In this document: in pieces, positions 25,731 to 36,465 of the stretch
How positions within the stretch are numbered: position 1 is the first letter of the stretch
Layout of the letters: every line of letters starts with the position of its first letter
From: Qipengyuania proteolytica
GTDB lineage: Bacteria; Pseudomonadota; Alphaproteobacteria; Sphingomonadales; Sphingomonadaceae
NCBI RefSeq assembly: GCF_019711565.1
Contig: NZ_JAIGNN010000001.1
Location: forward strand, 1,116,001-1,180,000
Length of the DNA stretch: 64,000 bases
Direction: 5' to 3'
Made by a program: the position numbers and the translations under genes
The notes under the pieces: model-generated
What the model was told of the DNA's origin: nothing
The model's input: the letters and a program-made list of their open reading frames with translations, nothing else
The model's database searches: none

Positions 25731-27239
25731 TCAACGCGCGCGGATGAAGGCGCGGATGTCCCGCGACAGCTTGGCCCGATCCTCGTCACGGACGTACATC
25801 ATGTGGCCTGCGTCGTAATAATGGAACTCGACCCGGTCCTGCGGGATGCCGGTGCGATTGAGCGACAGTTCCGCCCCGAAGAAGGGCGTGGCGAAATCGT
25901 AATAGCCTTGGCCGACGAAGGTCCTGAGGCCCGAGTTCTCGCGCATCGCCTTGCCGATGAAGGGCGCGACGTTGAGATAGGCATTGCGGTTCCATCCGGT
26001 GCCGAGCGCCCAGTTCCAGTGCCGGCTCGGCTCGCTGCCGATGGACTGGTATTCGCGGGTGGTCTCGAAGCCGAGCGTTTCGCGAGCCCAGCTGTTGATG
26101 GCGGCCGTGTAGCCGGCATCGATGCCGTAGAAGCTGGGATCGTTGTCCGGCGCTTCCCCGGCATTGTCGAAATCGCGGCCGGTATAGCGGGAATCGAGCC
26201 GGCCGATGGTGAGGCCGCGGTCGCGTAAGAGTTCCTTGTAGAATCGCCGGTCGGTGACACGCAGGTCCGCCTGCTCGAGGTAGTCCTCGCCGAGGCCAGT
26301 CAGGCGCGAGAGCTCGGCGCGAACCGATGCGCGTTCGGCCTGTGGCAAATCCTGGCCCTTGAGCAGGGCGGTGGCAAAGGGGCCGATGGCGAAGCGCCGC
26401 GCCTCTTCGACGATCGCTTCGACCGACGGCGCCTCCACCTTGCCGTGATAATACGCAGCGGCAGCCATGTTGGGCAGCGTCACGACATAGGCCATTTCGT
26501 TGCCCGGCGTCGGCTCGCGCGCGGCGAAATCGAGAATGGTCGAGATCAGGATCAGCCCGTTGAGCCCGACATCGTTGAAGGTGCCGCCTTCAAGCTCGTC
26601 GACCACCATCGCGGTGCGCGTGGTGCCGTAGCTTTCCCCGCCGAGATACTTGGGACTGTTCCAGCGGCCATTGTCGTTGATCCAGCGGCGGATCACTTCC
26701 GCGACGGCGTGCGCATCTTCGCGCAGGCCGTAATACTTCTTCGGATCGGTGCCCTCGGTCAGATAGCTGAAGCCCGTGCCCGGAGGGTCGATGAAGACGA
26801 GGTCGGCCACGTCGAGCAGGCTGTCGGGATTGTCGAGCAACGGGTAGGGCGGGGCGCCGTCGTCGCGTGCATCGGACGGGATGGCGACGCGCTTGGGCCC
26901 GAAGGCGCCCATCTGCAGCCAGACCGAGCCCGAACCCGGCCCGCCGTTGTAGATGAAAAACACCGGGCGCGAAGGGTCGCGAGGGGTCTTCACATAGCTG
27001 GTGGTGACGATGACCGCCTCGGGCTTGCCGTCATCCGACGTCAGCACCGTCTCGCCGATGGTTGCGCGGTAGGCGATGCGCTGGCCGCCGAACGTACCCG
27101 TCAAATCGCGGGTGCGCACCTGCGGGTCGATGTCGGCCGGCTTTGCCGCAGTCTCGGCCTTGTCTGCCTGCGCCAGCAGCGGTGCGGTGCCCAACGGGCA
27201 CGCCACCAGCGCCGCCGCAAATGCCAATCCAATCCGCAT
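25731..27239 (-). CDS. S10-family serine carboxypeptidase-like protein
   Basis: 502 aa secreted peptidase of the S10 (carboxypeptidase Y) clan. Signal peptide MRIGLAFAAALVACPLGTAPLLAQA. Oxyanion-loop motif PVFFIYNGGPGSGSVWLQMGAFGP and VFIDPPGTGFSYL are diagnostic. The nucleophile is in KYLGGESYGTTR (Ser near residue 200). An Asp/His pair toward the C terminus (TFVGQGYYDFATPF, HYYDAGHMMYVR) completes the triad. Likely periplasmic, removing C-terminal residues from peptides. It is separated from the lipoprotein downstream by 55 bp. The natural substrate is unknown. Confidence 0.92.
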   Translation of the reverse strand: MRIGLAFAAALVACPLGTAPLLAQADKAETAAKPADIDPQVRTRDLTGTFGGQRIAYRATIGETVLTSDDGKPEAVIVTTSYVKTPRDPSRPVFFIYNGGPGSGSVWLQMGAFGPKRVAIPSDARDDGAPPYPLLDNPDSLLDVADLVFIDPPGTGFSYLTEGTDPKKYYGLREDAHAVAEVIRRWINDNGRWNSPKYLGGESYGTTRTAMVVDELEGGTFNDVGLNGLILISTILDFAAREPTPGNEMAYVVTLPNMAAAAYYHGKVEAPSVEAIVEEARRFAIGPFATALLKGQDLPQAERASVRAELSRLTGLGEDYLEQADLRVTDRRFYKELLRDRGLTIGRLDSRYTGRDFDNAGEAPDNDPSFYGIDAGYTAAINSWARETLGFETTREYQSIGSEPSRHWNWALGTGWNRNAYLNVAPFIGKAMRENSGLRTFVGQGYYDFATPFFGAELSLNRTGIPQDRVEFHYYDAGHMMYVRDEDRAKLSRDIRAFIRAR

Positions 27240-27333
27240 GGGTATCCTCTTCCCTTGTCCTACGGATGGGATCGCTATGCATTCGCGGCGACACGGTCAA
27301 TCGTCTGCGGTCCTGCCGTGCAGGTCCGGATCG

Positions 27334-27879
27334 TCAGCCCGGGAGGCAGGTCTCCAGCACCGTCGCGAGCGGCTGGGCCTTGGGGACGGTCAGGCTTTTT
27401 TCGCCGAGCGACAGCGTGATCGGCTGCGCGGTGCCGGCAAGCAGTGCATACGCCTCGCTGCGCTGGGAGATCTCGCCTTCCCAGAAGGCGTCGGGCCCCA
27501 GCGCACTGGCGACGCCCTTCAGTTCGACCGAGGCGGTATTCCCGCCGCTGCTGATCGACAGGGCCCCCGTGGCGTCGACCGGAGCGGCCTCGATCCACTG
27601 GAAGACCAGCGTTTCCTCGCCGGTCATGCTGCCGTTGCACGACAGGCTAACGACGCCTTCGCTTTCCTCCGTGCCGAACAGCGCGGTGCGGGTGGAAGGC
27701 TTGTAAAACCACCGGCGGCCTTCTTCGTCATAGTCGACCGCTTCGCCCGAGCGGGTGCCGATGACCGGCCCGTTCTCGGCAATGGCGGCCGCTTCCTCGC
27801 TGACTTCGCCGTCATCCGGCGCAGCGCCATTGCAGGCGGCGAGGGCCAGCACCGCTGCGGAAACCAAAAGAGCACGCAT
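27334..27879 (-). CDS. Hypothetical lipoprotein
   Basis: Not recognised. 181 aa; start placed at MRALLVSAAVLALAAC, giving a lipobox Cys at residue 16; GGAGG lies close upstream. The mature chain is acidic at first (DDGEVSEEAAAIAENG) and then has a beta-rich part: RRWFYKPSTRTALFGTEESEGVVSLSCNG, ALSISSGGNTASVELKGVAS and LGEKSLTVPKAQPLATVLETC. Two mature Cys could pair. Similar small lipoproteins of unknown function are common in sphingomonads. It lies between uvrB and the S10 peptidase on the same strand, with 80-90 bp gaps on each side, so it may have its own promoter. Confidence 0.75.
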   Translation of the reverse strand: MRALLVSAAVLALAACNGAAPDDGEVSEEAAAIAENGPVIGTRSGEAVDYDEEGRRWFYKPSTRTALFGTEESEGVVSLSCNGSMTGEETLVFQWIEAAPVDATGALSISSGGNTASVELKGVASALGPDAFWEGEISQRSEAYALLAGTAQPITLSLGEKSLTVPKAQPLATVLETCLPG

Positions 27880-27960
27880 GAAAACCTCCGAATAGCTTGT
27901 CGCCACAACAGGGCAAAAGCCATTCGGGTTCCAAAAACGTTGGTTAATCAGTTGTTTACC

Positions 27961-30156
<2,196 letters not shown>

Positions 30157-30254
30157 GCGCGCACATATGGGGAACAGGTGACGCGGGTGCAACGGTGCTT
30201 GCCCGCGCCGCTTTCGCTGCTAGCCTTGCCCGGTCAAGATTGGGAGACCACCAG

Positions 30255-30803
30255 ATGCGCCGTATCGTGATTGCCGCTGCCGCCAGCTTCACCCTTGCCG
30301 CCTGCGGAGGCGGGACCAGCGCCGATACGGACGGGGATGGCGAGATCACGATGGAGGAAGCCGCCTCCAAGGCCGGTGACATGGTCAAGCCGCAGCCCGG
30401 CAAGTATCGCGCCACGGTCGAATTCGTCGATATCGACATGCCGGGCGCGCCGCAGCAGGTGCAGGACATGATGCGCGGCATGTTCGATCAGGGCCCGCAG
30501 ACCCACGAATACTGCCTCACCAAGGAAGAAGCCGAAAAGGGCTTCGAGGAAATGGCGAAGCGCGCGCAGGAAGACAATGGCGAGTGCAGCTTCGAGAAAT
30601 TCGATGTCGAGGGCGGCAGCATCGATGCGGTGATGAATTGCAAGGCTGGCAAGGAAGGCACCGCGCGCATGACCATGACCGGCACTGGCAGCGAGACCTC
30701 TTCGCAGATGACCATGGTGATGAATGCGGAGACGCCTGACGGCCAGTCCATGGCGATGACCATGAAGAGCTCGCAGGAGCGGATCGGCGATTGCGACGGC
30801 TGA
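30255..30803 (+). CDS. DUF3617-like lipoprotein
   Basis: 182 aa. Lipoprotein signal MRRIVIAAAASFTLAAC (Cys 17) followed by GGGTSADTDGDGEITMEEAASKAGD, which resembles an EF-hand-like acidic loop (DTDGDGEITMEE). The body has the DUF3617 pattern: KPQPGKYRATVEFVDIDMPGAP near the start, the Cys in THEYCLTKEEAEK, the Cys pair region GECSFEKFDVEGG and VMNCKAGKEG, and a methionine-rich C-terminal part (MTMTGTGSETSSQMTMVMN). Four mature Cys probably form two disulfides. Start chosen at the ATG with GGGAGA nearby. Function of the family is unknown. Confidence 0.85.
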   Translation: MRRIVIAAAASFTLAACGGGTSADTDGDGEITMEEAASKAGDMVKPQPGKYRATVEFVDIDMPGAPQQVQDMMRGMFDQGPQTHEYCLTKEEAEKGFEEMAKRAQEDNGECSFEKFDVEGGSIDAVMNCKAGKEGTARMTMTGTGSETSSQMTMVMNAETPDGQSMAMTMKSSQERIGDCDG

Positions 30804-30873
30804 TTGCCTGACGCTCATGTGACCGGATGATATTCGGGACCCGTTCATCGGGCTGACGCATTATGACGCGGTG

Positions 30874-31641
30874 ATGGCAACGTTACCGTTCAGAGACAGC
30901 GCGATTCAGGGCCGCGAGGAGCTGGCGCGGCGCTGGGCGCTTGCCAAGGAGCCTTGTCCCGACGATGCGCGGGGGCCCCGCTGGCAGTTGTTGCTGCGGG
31001 AATTCCTGTGGCCCTTCGAGCCGGTTCGCCGGCGGTTCGGGCCAGCACTGGCCATCGAAACGGCTGCGCATCCCAAGCGCGTGATGCTGTTGCCGGGCTT
31101 CGGCGCGCATCCCATACGCATGCGCTGGATGGCGCGGAAACTGGAAGAGGCCGGGCATACGGCGAAGCGCTGGGGCCTCGGCTACAATCTCGGCGCGACG
31201 GCCGACCGCTTCGAGCGGGTGGAAAGGCGCCTCGTCGCGCTGCACCGACGCCATGCGGAGCCGATCGTGCTGGTCGGCTGGAGCCTGGGTGGGGTCATGG
31301 CGCGCGAGCTGGCCAAGCGTCATCCGGACAAAGTGTCCAAGGTCGTCACCATGGGCTCTCCCTTCTCGGGCAGCCCGCGCGCGAACAATGGCTGGCGGGC
31401 TTACCAAGCCATTGCCGGCCACCGTGTCGACGAGCCGGAAATCGATACCGTGCTTTCGGAAAAGCCCCCGATGGAAACGGTCGCGATCTGGAGCGCGCGC
31501 GACGGCGTGGTCCATCCGCGTTCGGCCTGCGGCAAGCCCGGCGAGCGCGACCGTGCGATTGCCGTGCGCTGCTCACACATGGGCCTCGTCATGACGAATG
31601 AGGCGGTTTCCGCGGTTCTCGCGGAACTTGATCGCGGCTGA
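30874..31641 (+). CDS. Alpha/beta hydrolase (lipase/esterase-like)
   Basis: About 255 aa, no signal peptide. The alpha/beta hydrolase nucleophile elbow is GWSLGG, inside PIVLVGWSLGGVMARELAKRHPDKVSKVVTMGSPFSGSP. The oxyanion strand is KRVMLLPGFGAHPIRMRWMARKLEEAGH. Acid and base candidates are the Asp in AIWSARDGVVHP and the His in VRCSHMGLVM near the C terminus. This resembles the triacylglycerol lipase/PGAP1-like cytoplasmic group. The GTG at 30871 is one codon earlier and equally possible. Substrate unknown. It precedes the Anbu operon by 60 bp on the same strand but is not part of that conserved set. Confidence 0.82.
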   Translation: MATLPFRDSAIQGREELARRWALAKEPCPDDARGPRWQLLLREFLWPFEPVRRRFGPALAIETAAHPKRVMLLPGFGAHPIRMRWMARKLEEAGHTAKRWGLGYNLGATADRFERVERRLVALHRRHAEPIVLVGWSLGGVMARELAKRHPDKVSKVVTMGSPFSGSPRANNGWRAYQAIAGHRVDEPEIDTVLSEKPPMETVAIWSARDGVVHPRSACGKPGERDRAIAVRCSHMGLVMTNEAVSAVLAELDRG

Positions 31642-31700
31642 GGGCTTGTGTTCCTGTAGGATGACGGCATGTTCTGTGCCGCGATGATTCCCGGAGGACA

Positions 31701-33128
31701 ATGACCGGCAGCGCCGAATTTTTCGACGAGATGCATGACGCCGACGGCGGCGTGCGCGATGCCTACTCCGACTACTGCACCTGGTTCGACGAGCAGAAGA
31801 CCGGCCTGCTCAAGCGCAAGCACGCCGAAGCGGAAACGAATTTCCGCAAGACCGGCATCACCTTCAACGTCTATGGCGAGGACGAGGCTGAGGAGCGGCT
31901 GATCCCGTTCGACATGGTTCCGCGCGTCATCACCGCGGCGGAATGGCGCAAGCTGACGCGCGGCATCGAGCAGCGCGTCTCGGCACTCAACGCCTTCATG
32001 CACGACCTCTACCACCGCCAGGAGATCATCCGCGCGGGCCGCATTCCCGAACGCCTGTTCCGCGACAATGCCGCGTGGCTGCCGAACATGGTCGGGTTCA
32101 CTCCGCCGGGCGGCGTCTACACGCATATCGTCGGGATCGACCTCGTGCGGACCGGGCCGGACGAATTCTACGTGCTCGAGGATAATGCCCGCACGCCCTC
32201 GGGCGTCAGCTACATGCTCGAGAACCGCGAAACCATGATGGCGATGTTCCCGGAGCTCTTCATGCGGGTGCCGGTGGAGCAGGTGTCGGACTATCCGCGC
32301 CGCCTCGCCAAGAGCCTCGCCGCCTGCGCGCCCGCCTGCACCAAGGGCAAGCCGACGGTCGCGGTGCTGACGCCGGGGATCTACAATTCCGCCTATTTCG
32401 AACACGCGTTCCTTGCCGACCAGATGGGCGCCGAATTGGTCGAGGGCAGCGACCTGCGGATTGTCGACGGTCGCGTGCAGATGCGTACCACCAGCGGCTT
32501 CCAGCCGGTCGACGTGATCTATCGCCGGGTGGACGACGATTTCCTCGATCCGCTGACCTTCAATGAAGACAGCGTGCTCGGCGTGCCGGGCATCATGGAC
32601 GTCTACCGTTCGGGCGGGGTGACGATCGCCAATGCGCCGGGCACGGGCGTGGCCGACGACAAGGCGATCTATTCCTTCATGCCCGAGATCGTCGAGTTCT
32701 ATACCGGCGAGAAGCCGCTGCTACCCAATGTCGAGACGCATCGCTGCGCCGAGGAAGAGACGCTGAAATACGTCCTCGACAATCTCGAGGATCTGGTGGT
32801 TAAGGAAGTCCACGGATCGGGCGGCTATGGCATGCTGATCGGCCCGGCGGCCTCCAAGAAGGAGCTCGAGGAGTTCCGCAAGAAGATCGTCGCGAAGCCC
32901 GAGAACTACATCGCGCAGCCGACGCTGTCGCTTTCGACCTGCCCGATCTTCACCAAGAAGGGCCTCGCTCCACGCCATGTCGACCTGCGCCCCTTCGTAC
33001 TGGTTTCGCCCGACAAGATCGACATCACCCCCGGCGGACTGACGCGCGTAGCGCTCAAGGAAGGCTCCCTCGTCGTAAATTCCAGCCAGGGAGGCGGCAC
33101 CAAGGATACCTGGGTGCTGAAGGACTGA
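31701..33128 (+). CDS. Circularly permuted ATP-grasp protein of the Anbu operon
   Basis: 475 aa, COG2308-type (circularly permuted ATP-grasp type 2, the DUF404/DUF407 group). ATP-grasp enzymes join a carboxylate to an amine through an acyl-phosphate. Seen: GVYTHIVGIDLVRTGPDEFYVLEDNARTPSGVSYMLENR (Mg/ATP acidic stretch), VDVIYRRVDDDFLDPL, NAPGTGVADDKAIYSFMPEIVEFY, VVKEVHGSGGYGMLIGP (a Gly-rich ATP loop) and the C-terminal HVDLRPFVL ... VALKEGSLVVNSSQGGGTKDTW. Shine-Dalgarno GGAGG sits about 5 nt before the ATG. It is followed by the alpha-E, transglutaminase and Anbu genes on the same strand; this group is a recurrent partner set. Substrate unknown. Confidence 0.92.
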   Translation: MTGSAEFFDEMHDADGGVRDAYSDYCTWFDEQKTGLLKRKHAEAETNFRKTGITFNVYGEDEAEERLIPFDMVPRVITAAEWRKLTRGIEQRVSALNAFMHDLYHRQEIIRAGRIPERLFRDNAAWLPNMVGFTPPGGVYTHIVGIDLVRTGPDEFYVLEDNARTPSGVSYMLENRETMMAMFPELFMRVPVEQVSDYPRRLAKSLAACAPACTKGKPTVAVLTPGIYNSAYFEHAFLADQMGAELVEGSDLRIVDGRVQMRTTSGFQPVDVIYRRVDDDFLDPLTFNEDSVLGVPGIMDVYRSGGVTIANAPGTGVADDKAIYSFMPEIVEFYTGEKPLLPNVETHRCAEEETLKYVLDNLEDLVVKEVHGSGGYGMLIGPAASKKELEEFRKKIVAKPENYIAQPTLSLSTCPIFTKKGLAPRHVDLRPFVLVSPDKIDITPGGLTRVALKEGSLVVNSSQGGGTKDTWVLKD

Positions 33129-33144
33129 TGCCCGGAACTCCATC

Positions 33145-34089
33145 ATGTTAGGCCGGACCGCCAACGGATTGTTCTGGATGTTCCGCTACCTCGAGCGGGC
33201 TGAGAACACCGCGCGCCTGCTCGACGCCGGCCTGCGCATGGCGCTGACCCGCGATCTGGTGACGGCTGAAGAAGAATGGCGCTCGGTCATTTCGACCGCC
33301 GGGCAACGCACGGGGTACGAGGCCAAGCACGGCACCTACACCGGCATGCAGGCGTGGAACTACATGCTGCGCGACAAGGACAATCCGGCCTCGATCCTCG
33401 CCATGTTCGGCCAGGTGCGGCAGAATGCGCGCCTGTGCCGGAACGCCATCAGCGGAGAGCTGTGGGAGGCGATCAACGAGAACTGGCTGGTCATCAAGGA
33501 CCAGCTGGCAAAGCCGGTCGGCGAGAACCGCGTGCTGGCCACTGTCGCCTCGATCCGTCGGGCAGGCACGCTCGCACACGGGGCGATGGAGGGCTCGATG
33601 CTCCGCGACGAGGGCTATCACTTCGCGCAGGCCGGCACCTTCATCGAGCGCGGCGACAGCATCGCCCGCATTCTCGACATCAAATATTACCTGCTGCTGC
33701 CCTCGCTCTCCTATGTCGGATCGAGCCTCGATACCGGGCAGTGGGACCAGGTGCTCCGCTCGGTGTCGGGCGACCGGGCCTACCGCTGGCTCAACGCCGG
33801 CCAGATCGACGCGCGCGGCATCTGCGATTTCCTGATCCTCGACGATTGCTTCCCGCGCAGTCTCGCCTTCTGCCATTCGGAGCTGCGCGCCAATCTGGCC
33901 GCGCTCGCGCGACTCCACGGTAAGGAGGGCTTGAGCAACGAGCTGATGCGCGAAGCCGACACCCGCCTTTCCGACCTCACCATCGACCGCGTGTTCGACC
34001 AGGGCCTGCACGAATTCCTGCTCGAATTCATGTCCGGCAACGCCGCAATCGGCAATGCGATCGCCCAAGACTACCGGTTCCTCGCCTGA
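33145..34089 (+). CDS. Alpha-E domain protein of the Anbu operon
   Basis: 314 aa, almost all helical, of the alpha-E (COG2307/DUF403) family. The opening MLGRTANGLFWMFRYLERAENTARLLDAGLRM is the family signature (RTA-LFW--RY-ER-EN-AR-LD). Later VRQNARLCRNAISGELWEAINENW and SYVGSSLDTGQWDQVLRSV agree. The family is known mainly from its constant pairing with the permuted ATP-grasp protein; a binding or scaffold role is presumed, with no enzymatic motif visible. It starts 16 nt after the ATP-grasp stop, and its own stop touches the next ATG (TGATG). Confidence 0.92.
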   Translation: MLGRTANGLFWMFRYLERAENTARLLDAGLRMALTRDLVTAEEEWRSVISTAGQRTGYEAKHGTYTGMQAWNYMLRDKDNPASILAMFGQVRQNARLCRNAISGELWEAINENWLVIKDQLAKPVGENRVLATVASIRRAGTLAHGAMEGSMLRDEGYHFAQAGTFIERGDSIARILDIKYYLLLPSLSYVGSSLDTGQWDQVLRSVSGDRAYRWLNAGQIDARGICDFLILDDCFPRSLAFCHSELRANLAALARLHGKEGLSNELMREADTRLSDLTIDRVFDQGLHEFLLEFMSGNAAIGNAIAQDYRFLA

Positions 34090-34907
34090 TGCGCCTCTCG
34101 ATTCGCCATACGACCCGTTATCGCTTCGACACCCCTGTGGTGCATGCGCTCCAGCGCCTGCGCCTCACGCCGAAGGAGACGCAGGGTCAGGAAATCCTGG
34201 AATGGGAGATGGAGTACGAGAACGCCCATCCCGAGCTGACCTACGAGGATCAGCACCACAACACGACCACGCTGGTGGCGGTGGAGAGCGGGGCGCAGGA
34301 CGTGCGCGTCACCTGCCGCGGGACGGTGGACACGCACGATCATGCCGGCGTCATCGGTCGCCATGCCGGGCACCTGCCCTTGTGGAGTTTCCAGGGGCAG
34401 ACCGCGCTGACCCGGCCGGGGCCGGGCATGCGCAAGATGCTGAAGGAGATCAGGCCCGAGGGCGACGAGATGCTCGAGATGCTCCATCGCCTTTCGGCCG
34501 CGATCCTTGAGCGCGTGGAGTACAAGACCGGCACGACGCATTCGCGCACCAGCGCGGAGGAGGCTTTCGCATCCGGTCATGGCGTGTGCCAGGACCATTC
34601 CCACATCTTCATTGGCAGCGCCCGCGCGCTGGGCATTCCGGCGCGTTACGTCAGCGGCTACCTGATGATGAACGACCGGATCGAGCAGGAGGCCGGGCAC
34701 GCCTGGGCCGAAGCACATGTCGAGGGACTGGGCTGGGTCGGTTTCGACATTTCCAACGGGATCAGTCCCGACGAGCGCTATGTCCGCGTGGCCACGGGCC
34801 GCGACTATCGCGATGCGGCGCCCGTTACCGGGATCAGTTTTGGCACAACTTCGACCGTGCTCGAGGTGGACGTGGCGGTCGAACAGCAGCAGGTGCAGCA
34901 GCAGTAG
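34089..34907 (+). CDS. Transglutaminase-like protein of the Anbu operon
   Basis: 272 aa cytoplasmic protein of the transglutaminase/protease superfamily (COG1305), with an N-terminal beta domain (MRLSIRHTTRYRFDTPVVHALQRLRLTP) typical of the group. Cys of the triad lies in GHGVCQDHSHIFIGSARALGIPARYVSGYL, His in EAGHAWAEAHVEGLGWVGFDISNG, with the following Asp. Such enzymes cut or form amide bonds. The stop/start contact with the alpha-E gene (TGATG) shows translational coupling. The C terminus ends in a short Gln-rich tail (QQQQVQQQ-like). No signal peptide. Confidence 0.93.
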   Translation: MRLSIRHTTRYRFDTPVVHALQRLRLTPKETQGQEILEWEMEYENAHPELTYEDQHHNTTTLVAVESGAQDVRVTCRGTVDTHDHAGVIGRHAGHLPLWSFQGQTALTRPGPGMRKMLKEIRPEGDEMLEMLHRLSAAILERVEYKTGTTHSRTSAEEAFASGHGVCQDHSHIFIGSARALGIPARYVSGYLMMNDRIEQEAGHAWAEAHVEGLGWVGFDISNGISPDERYVRVATGRDYRDAAPVTGISFGTTSTVLEVDVAVEQQQVQQQ

Positions 34908-34926
34908 CTGCCGGGGATTCGGATCA

Positions 34927-35679
34927 ATGACCTATTGCGTGGGAATGGTGCTCGACAAGGGCCTCGTCCTGATGAGCGACACGCGCACGAACTCGGGCGT
35001 CGACAACATCTCGGTCTTCCGCAAGATGTTCACCTGGCAGGTGCCGGGCGAGCGGATCATAACGATCATGACGGCGGGCAACCTGGCCTCGACGCAAGCG
35101 GTGGTCAGCCAGCTGGAAGAACGCAGCAAGGAGCCGGGCGAGCGCTACAACGTGCTCCTGGAAGCGCCGACCATGTTCAACGTGGCGACCGAGATCGGCG
35201 CGCTGCTGCGGAACACTATCGGCGAGCGGCAGGCGGCCAACGGTGCGCGCGGGCAGGGCAAGTTCACCGCCTCGATCATCGTCGCGGGCCAGATCAGGGG
35301 CATGGAGCCGCGCCTGTTCATGGTCTACCCCGAAGGCAATTTCATCGAGGCGAGCCACGACACGCCCTTCTTCCAGATCGGCGAAACCAAGTACGGCCGA
35401 CCGATCATCATTCGCGGCTACGATCGTGCCATGAGCCTCGAAGACGGGGTCAAGCTGCTGATGGTCAGTTTCGATTCGACGCTGAAGGCCAACCTTTCGG
35501 TGGGCCTGCCGCTCGACCTGCAAGTCATCGCCCGTGATGACTTCGAACCGCTACACCAGCACCGCGTCAACCATGACGATCCGTACTTCCAGGCAATCTC
35601 GTCGAGCTGGGGCAATGCATTGAAGAATGCGTTTCATTCCCTTCCTGACTACAGTTTCTATAGGCCGGACGACAATTAG
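34927..35679 (+). CDS. Anbu, bacterial proteasome-related protein
   Basis: 250 aa Ntn-hydrolase of the Anbu (ancestral beta subunit) family. The start at 34927 gives MTYCVGMVLDKGLVLMSDTRTNSGVDNIS: removal of Met exposes Thr1, the expected nucleophile, and the SDTRTN stretch matches the Asp17-type position of beta subunits. KMFTWQVPGERIITIMTAGNLASTQAVV supplies the strand with the Lys33 equivalent. The longer open frame from 34717 overlaps the transglutaminase gene and would hide Thr1, so it is rejected. Anbu particles are known as HslV-like subunits in helical or ring assemblies. No unfoldase gene is adjacent, and the substrate is unknown. Follows the transglutaminase gene by 19 nt. Confidence 0.93.
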   Translation: MTYCVGMVLDKGLVLMSDTRTNSGVDNISVFRKMFTWQVPGERIITIMTAGNLASTQAVVSQLEERSKEPGERYNVLLEAPTMFNVATEIGALLRNTIGERQAANGARGQGKFTASIIVAGQIRGMEPRLFMVYPEGNFIEASHDTPFFQIGETKYGRPIIIRGYDRAMSLEDGVKLLMVSFDSTLKANLSVGLPLDLQVIARDDFEPLHQHRVNHDDPYFQAISSSWGNALKNAFHSLPDYSFYRPDDN

Positions 35680-35792
35680 GTCAGAAGTGGATGTATTCAG
35701 GCCCTCGGTTCTAACCTATCTGGCCAACTTGTCTTAGTGATTAGGGTCCGATTAGGTGGTAACCCGTATTACGAATTACCCCGAATTGCGCC

Positions 35793-36434
35793 ATGTTTCT
35801 TCGCATGGAAACGCGCCACACCCTTCACATCGTCGGTGGTTCTAGCCGCTCCCGGGCCGAACAGGCCCATCTCGGCTTCGGTCTGGGCCATCATTGCGAA
35901 ATCTACGGCTCGATCGCCGAATTGACCGAGCACCCGCCGGAACAGGGCATCGTCCTGGCGTTCGACGATCCGGCCGATGGCGGCGTGGCGCGGGTCTTGC
36001 GGGCGCTGGCGGTGATCGGACGCTGGCTGCCGGTCGTCGGCACGTCCTTCGATCCGCGTCCGACCTGCGTGGTCGAGGCGATCAAGGCGGGTGCGCTCGA
36101 TTACATCCGCCTGCCGCTCGAGGAGGAACGGCTGGTGTCAGCCATCACGCGGATCGCGGGGGAAGCCGATGCCTATGCCGAGGCCCGGCGCAAGATGGTC
36201 GAGGCGCGCAATCGGATCGCCGCCCTTTCCCCGCGCGAGCGCGAGGTGCTCGACTGGCTGGCGGAAGGGTGCAGCAACAAGATGATCGCGCGCGAACTCG
36301 CCATCAGCCCGCGCACCGTCGAGATCCATCGCGCCAACATGATGTCGAAGCTCGGCGCCGAGCATCCCAGCCAGGCAGTAAGGCTGCGCCTCGAAGCGCA
36401 CCTGGAAGGCGGCGCGCGGATCGTCGCAGGGTAA
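35793..36434 (+). CDS. LuxR/FixJ-type regulator with degenerate receiver
   Basis: 213 aa cytoplasmic transcription factor. The C-terminal GerE/LuxR helix-turn-helix is complete: RIAALSPREREVLDWLAEGCSNKMIARELAISPRTVEIHRANMMSKLGA. The N-terminal domain has receiver-like length and ends in an alpha4-beta5-alpha5-like AIKAGALDYIRLPLEEERLVSAITR. The acidic pair after strand 1 is absent (LHIVGGSSRSRAEQ), and the Lys of the KP loop is replaced (RLP). It therefore probably does not use normal phosphorylation. An ATG four codons in (35805) is an alternative start. No sensor kinase is adjacent; it follows the Anbu operon after a 113-bp AT-richer gap that may hold its promoter. Confidence 0.88.
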   Translation: MFLRMETRHTLHIVGGSSRSRAEQAHLGFGLGHHCEIYGSIAELTEHPPEQGIVLAFDDPADGGVARVLRALAVIGRWLPVVGTSFDPRPTCVVEAIKAGALDYIRLPLEEERLVSAITRIAGEADAYAEARRKMVEARNRIAALSPREREVLDWLAEGCSNKMIARELAISPRTVEIHRANMMSKLGAEHPSQAVRLRLEAHLEGGARIVAG

Positions 36435-36465
36435 CGAAGCGGGCCGGAAGAGCCCTTCGGATCGC

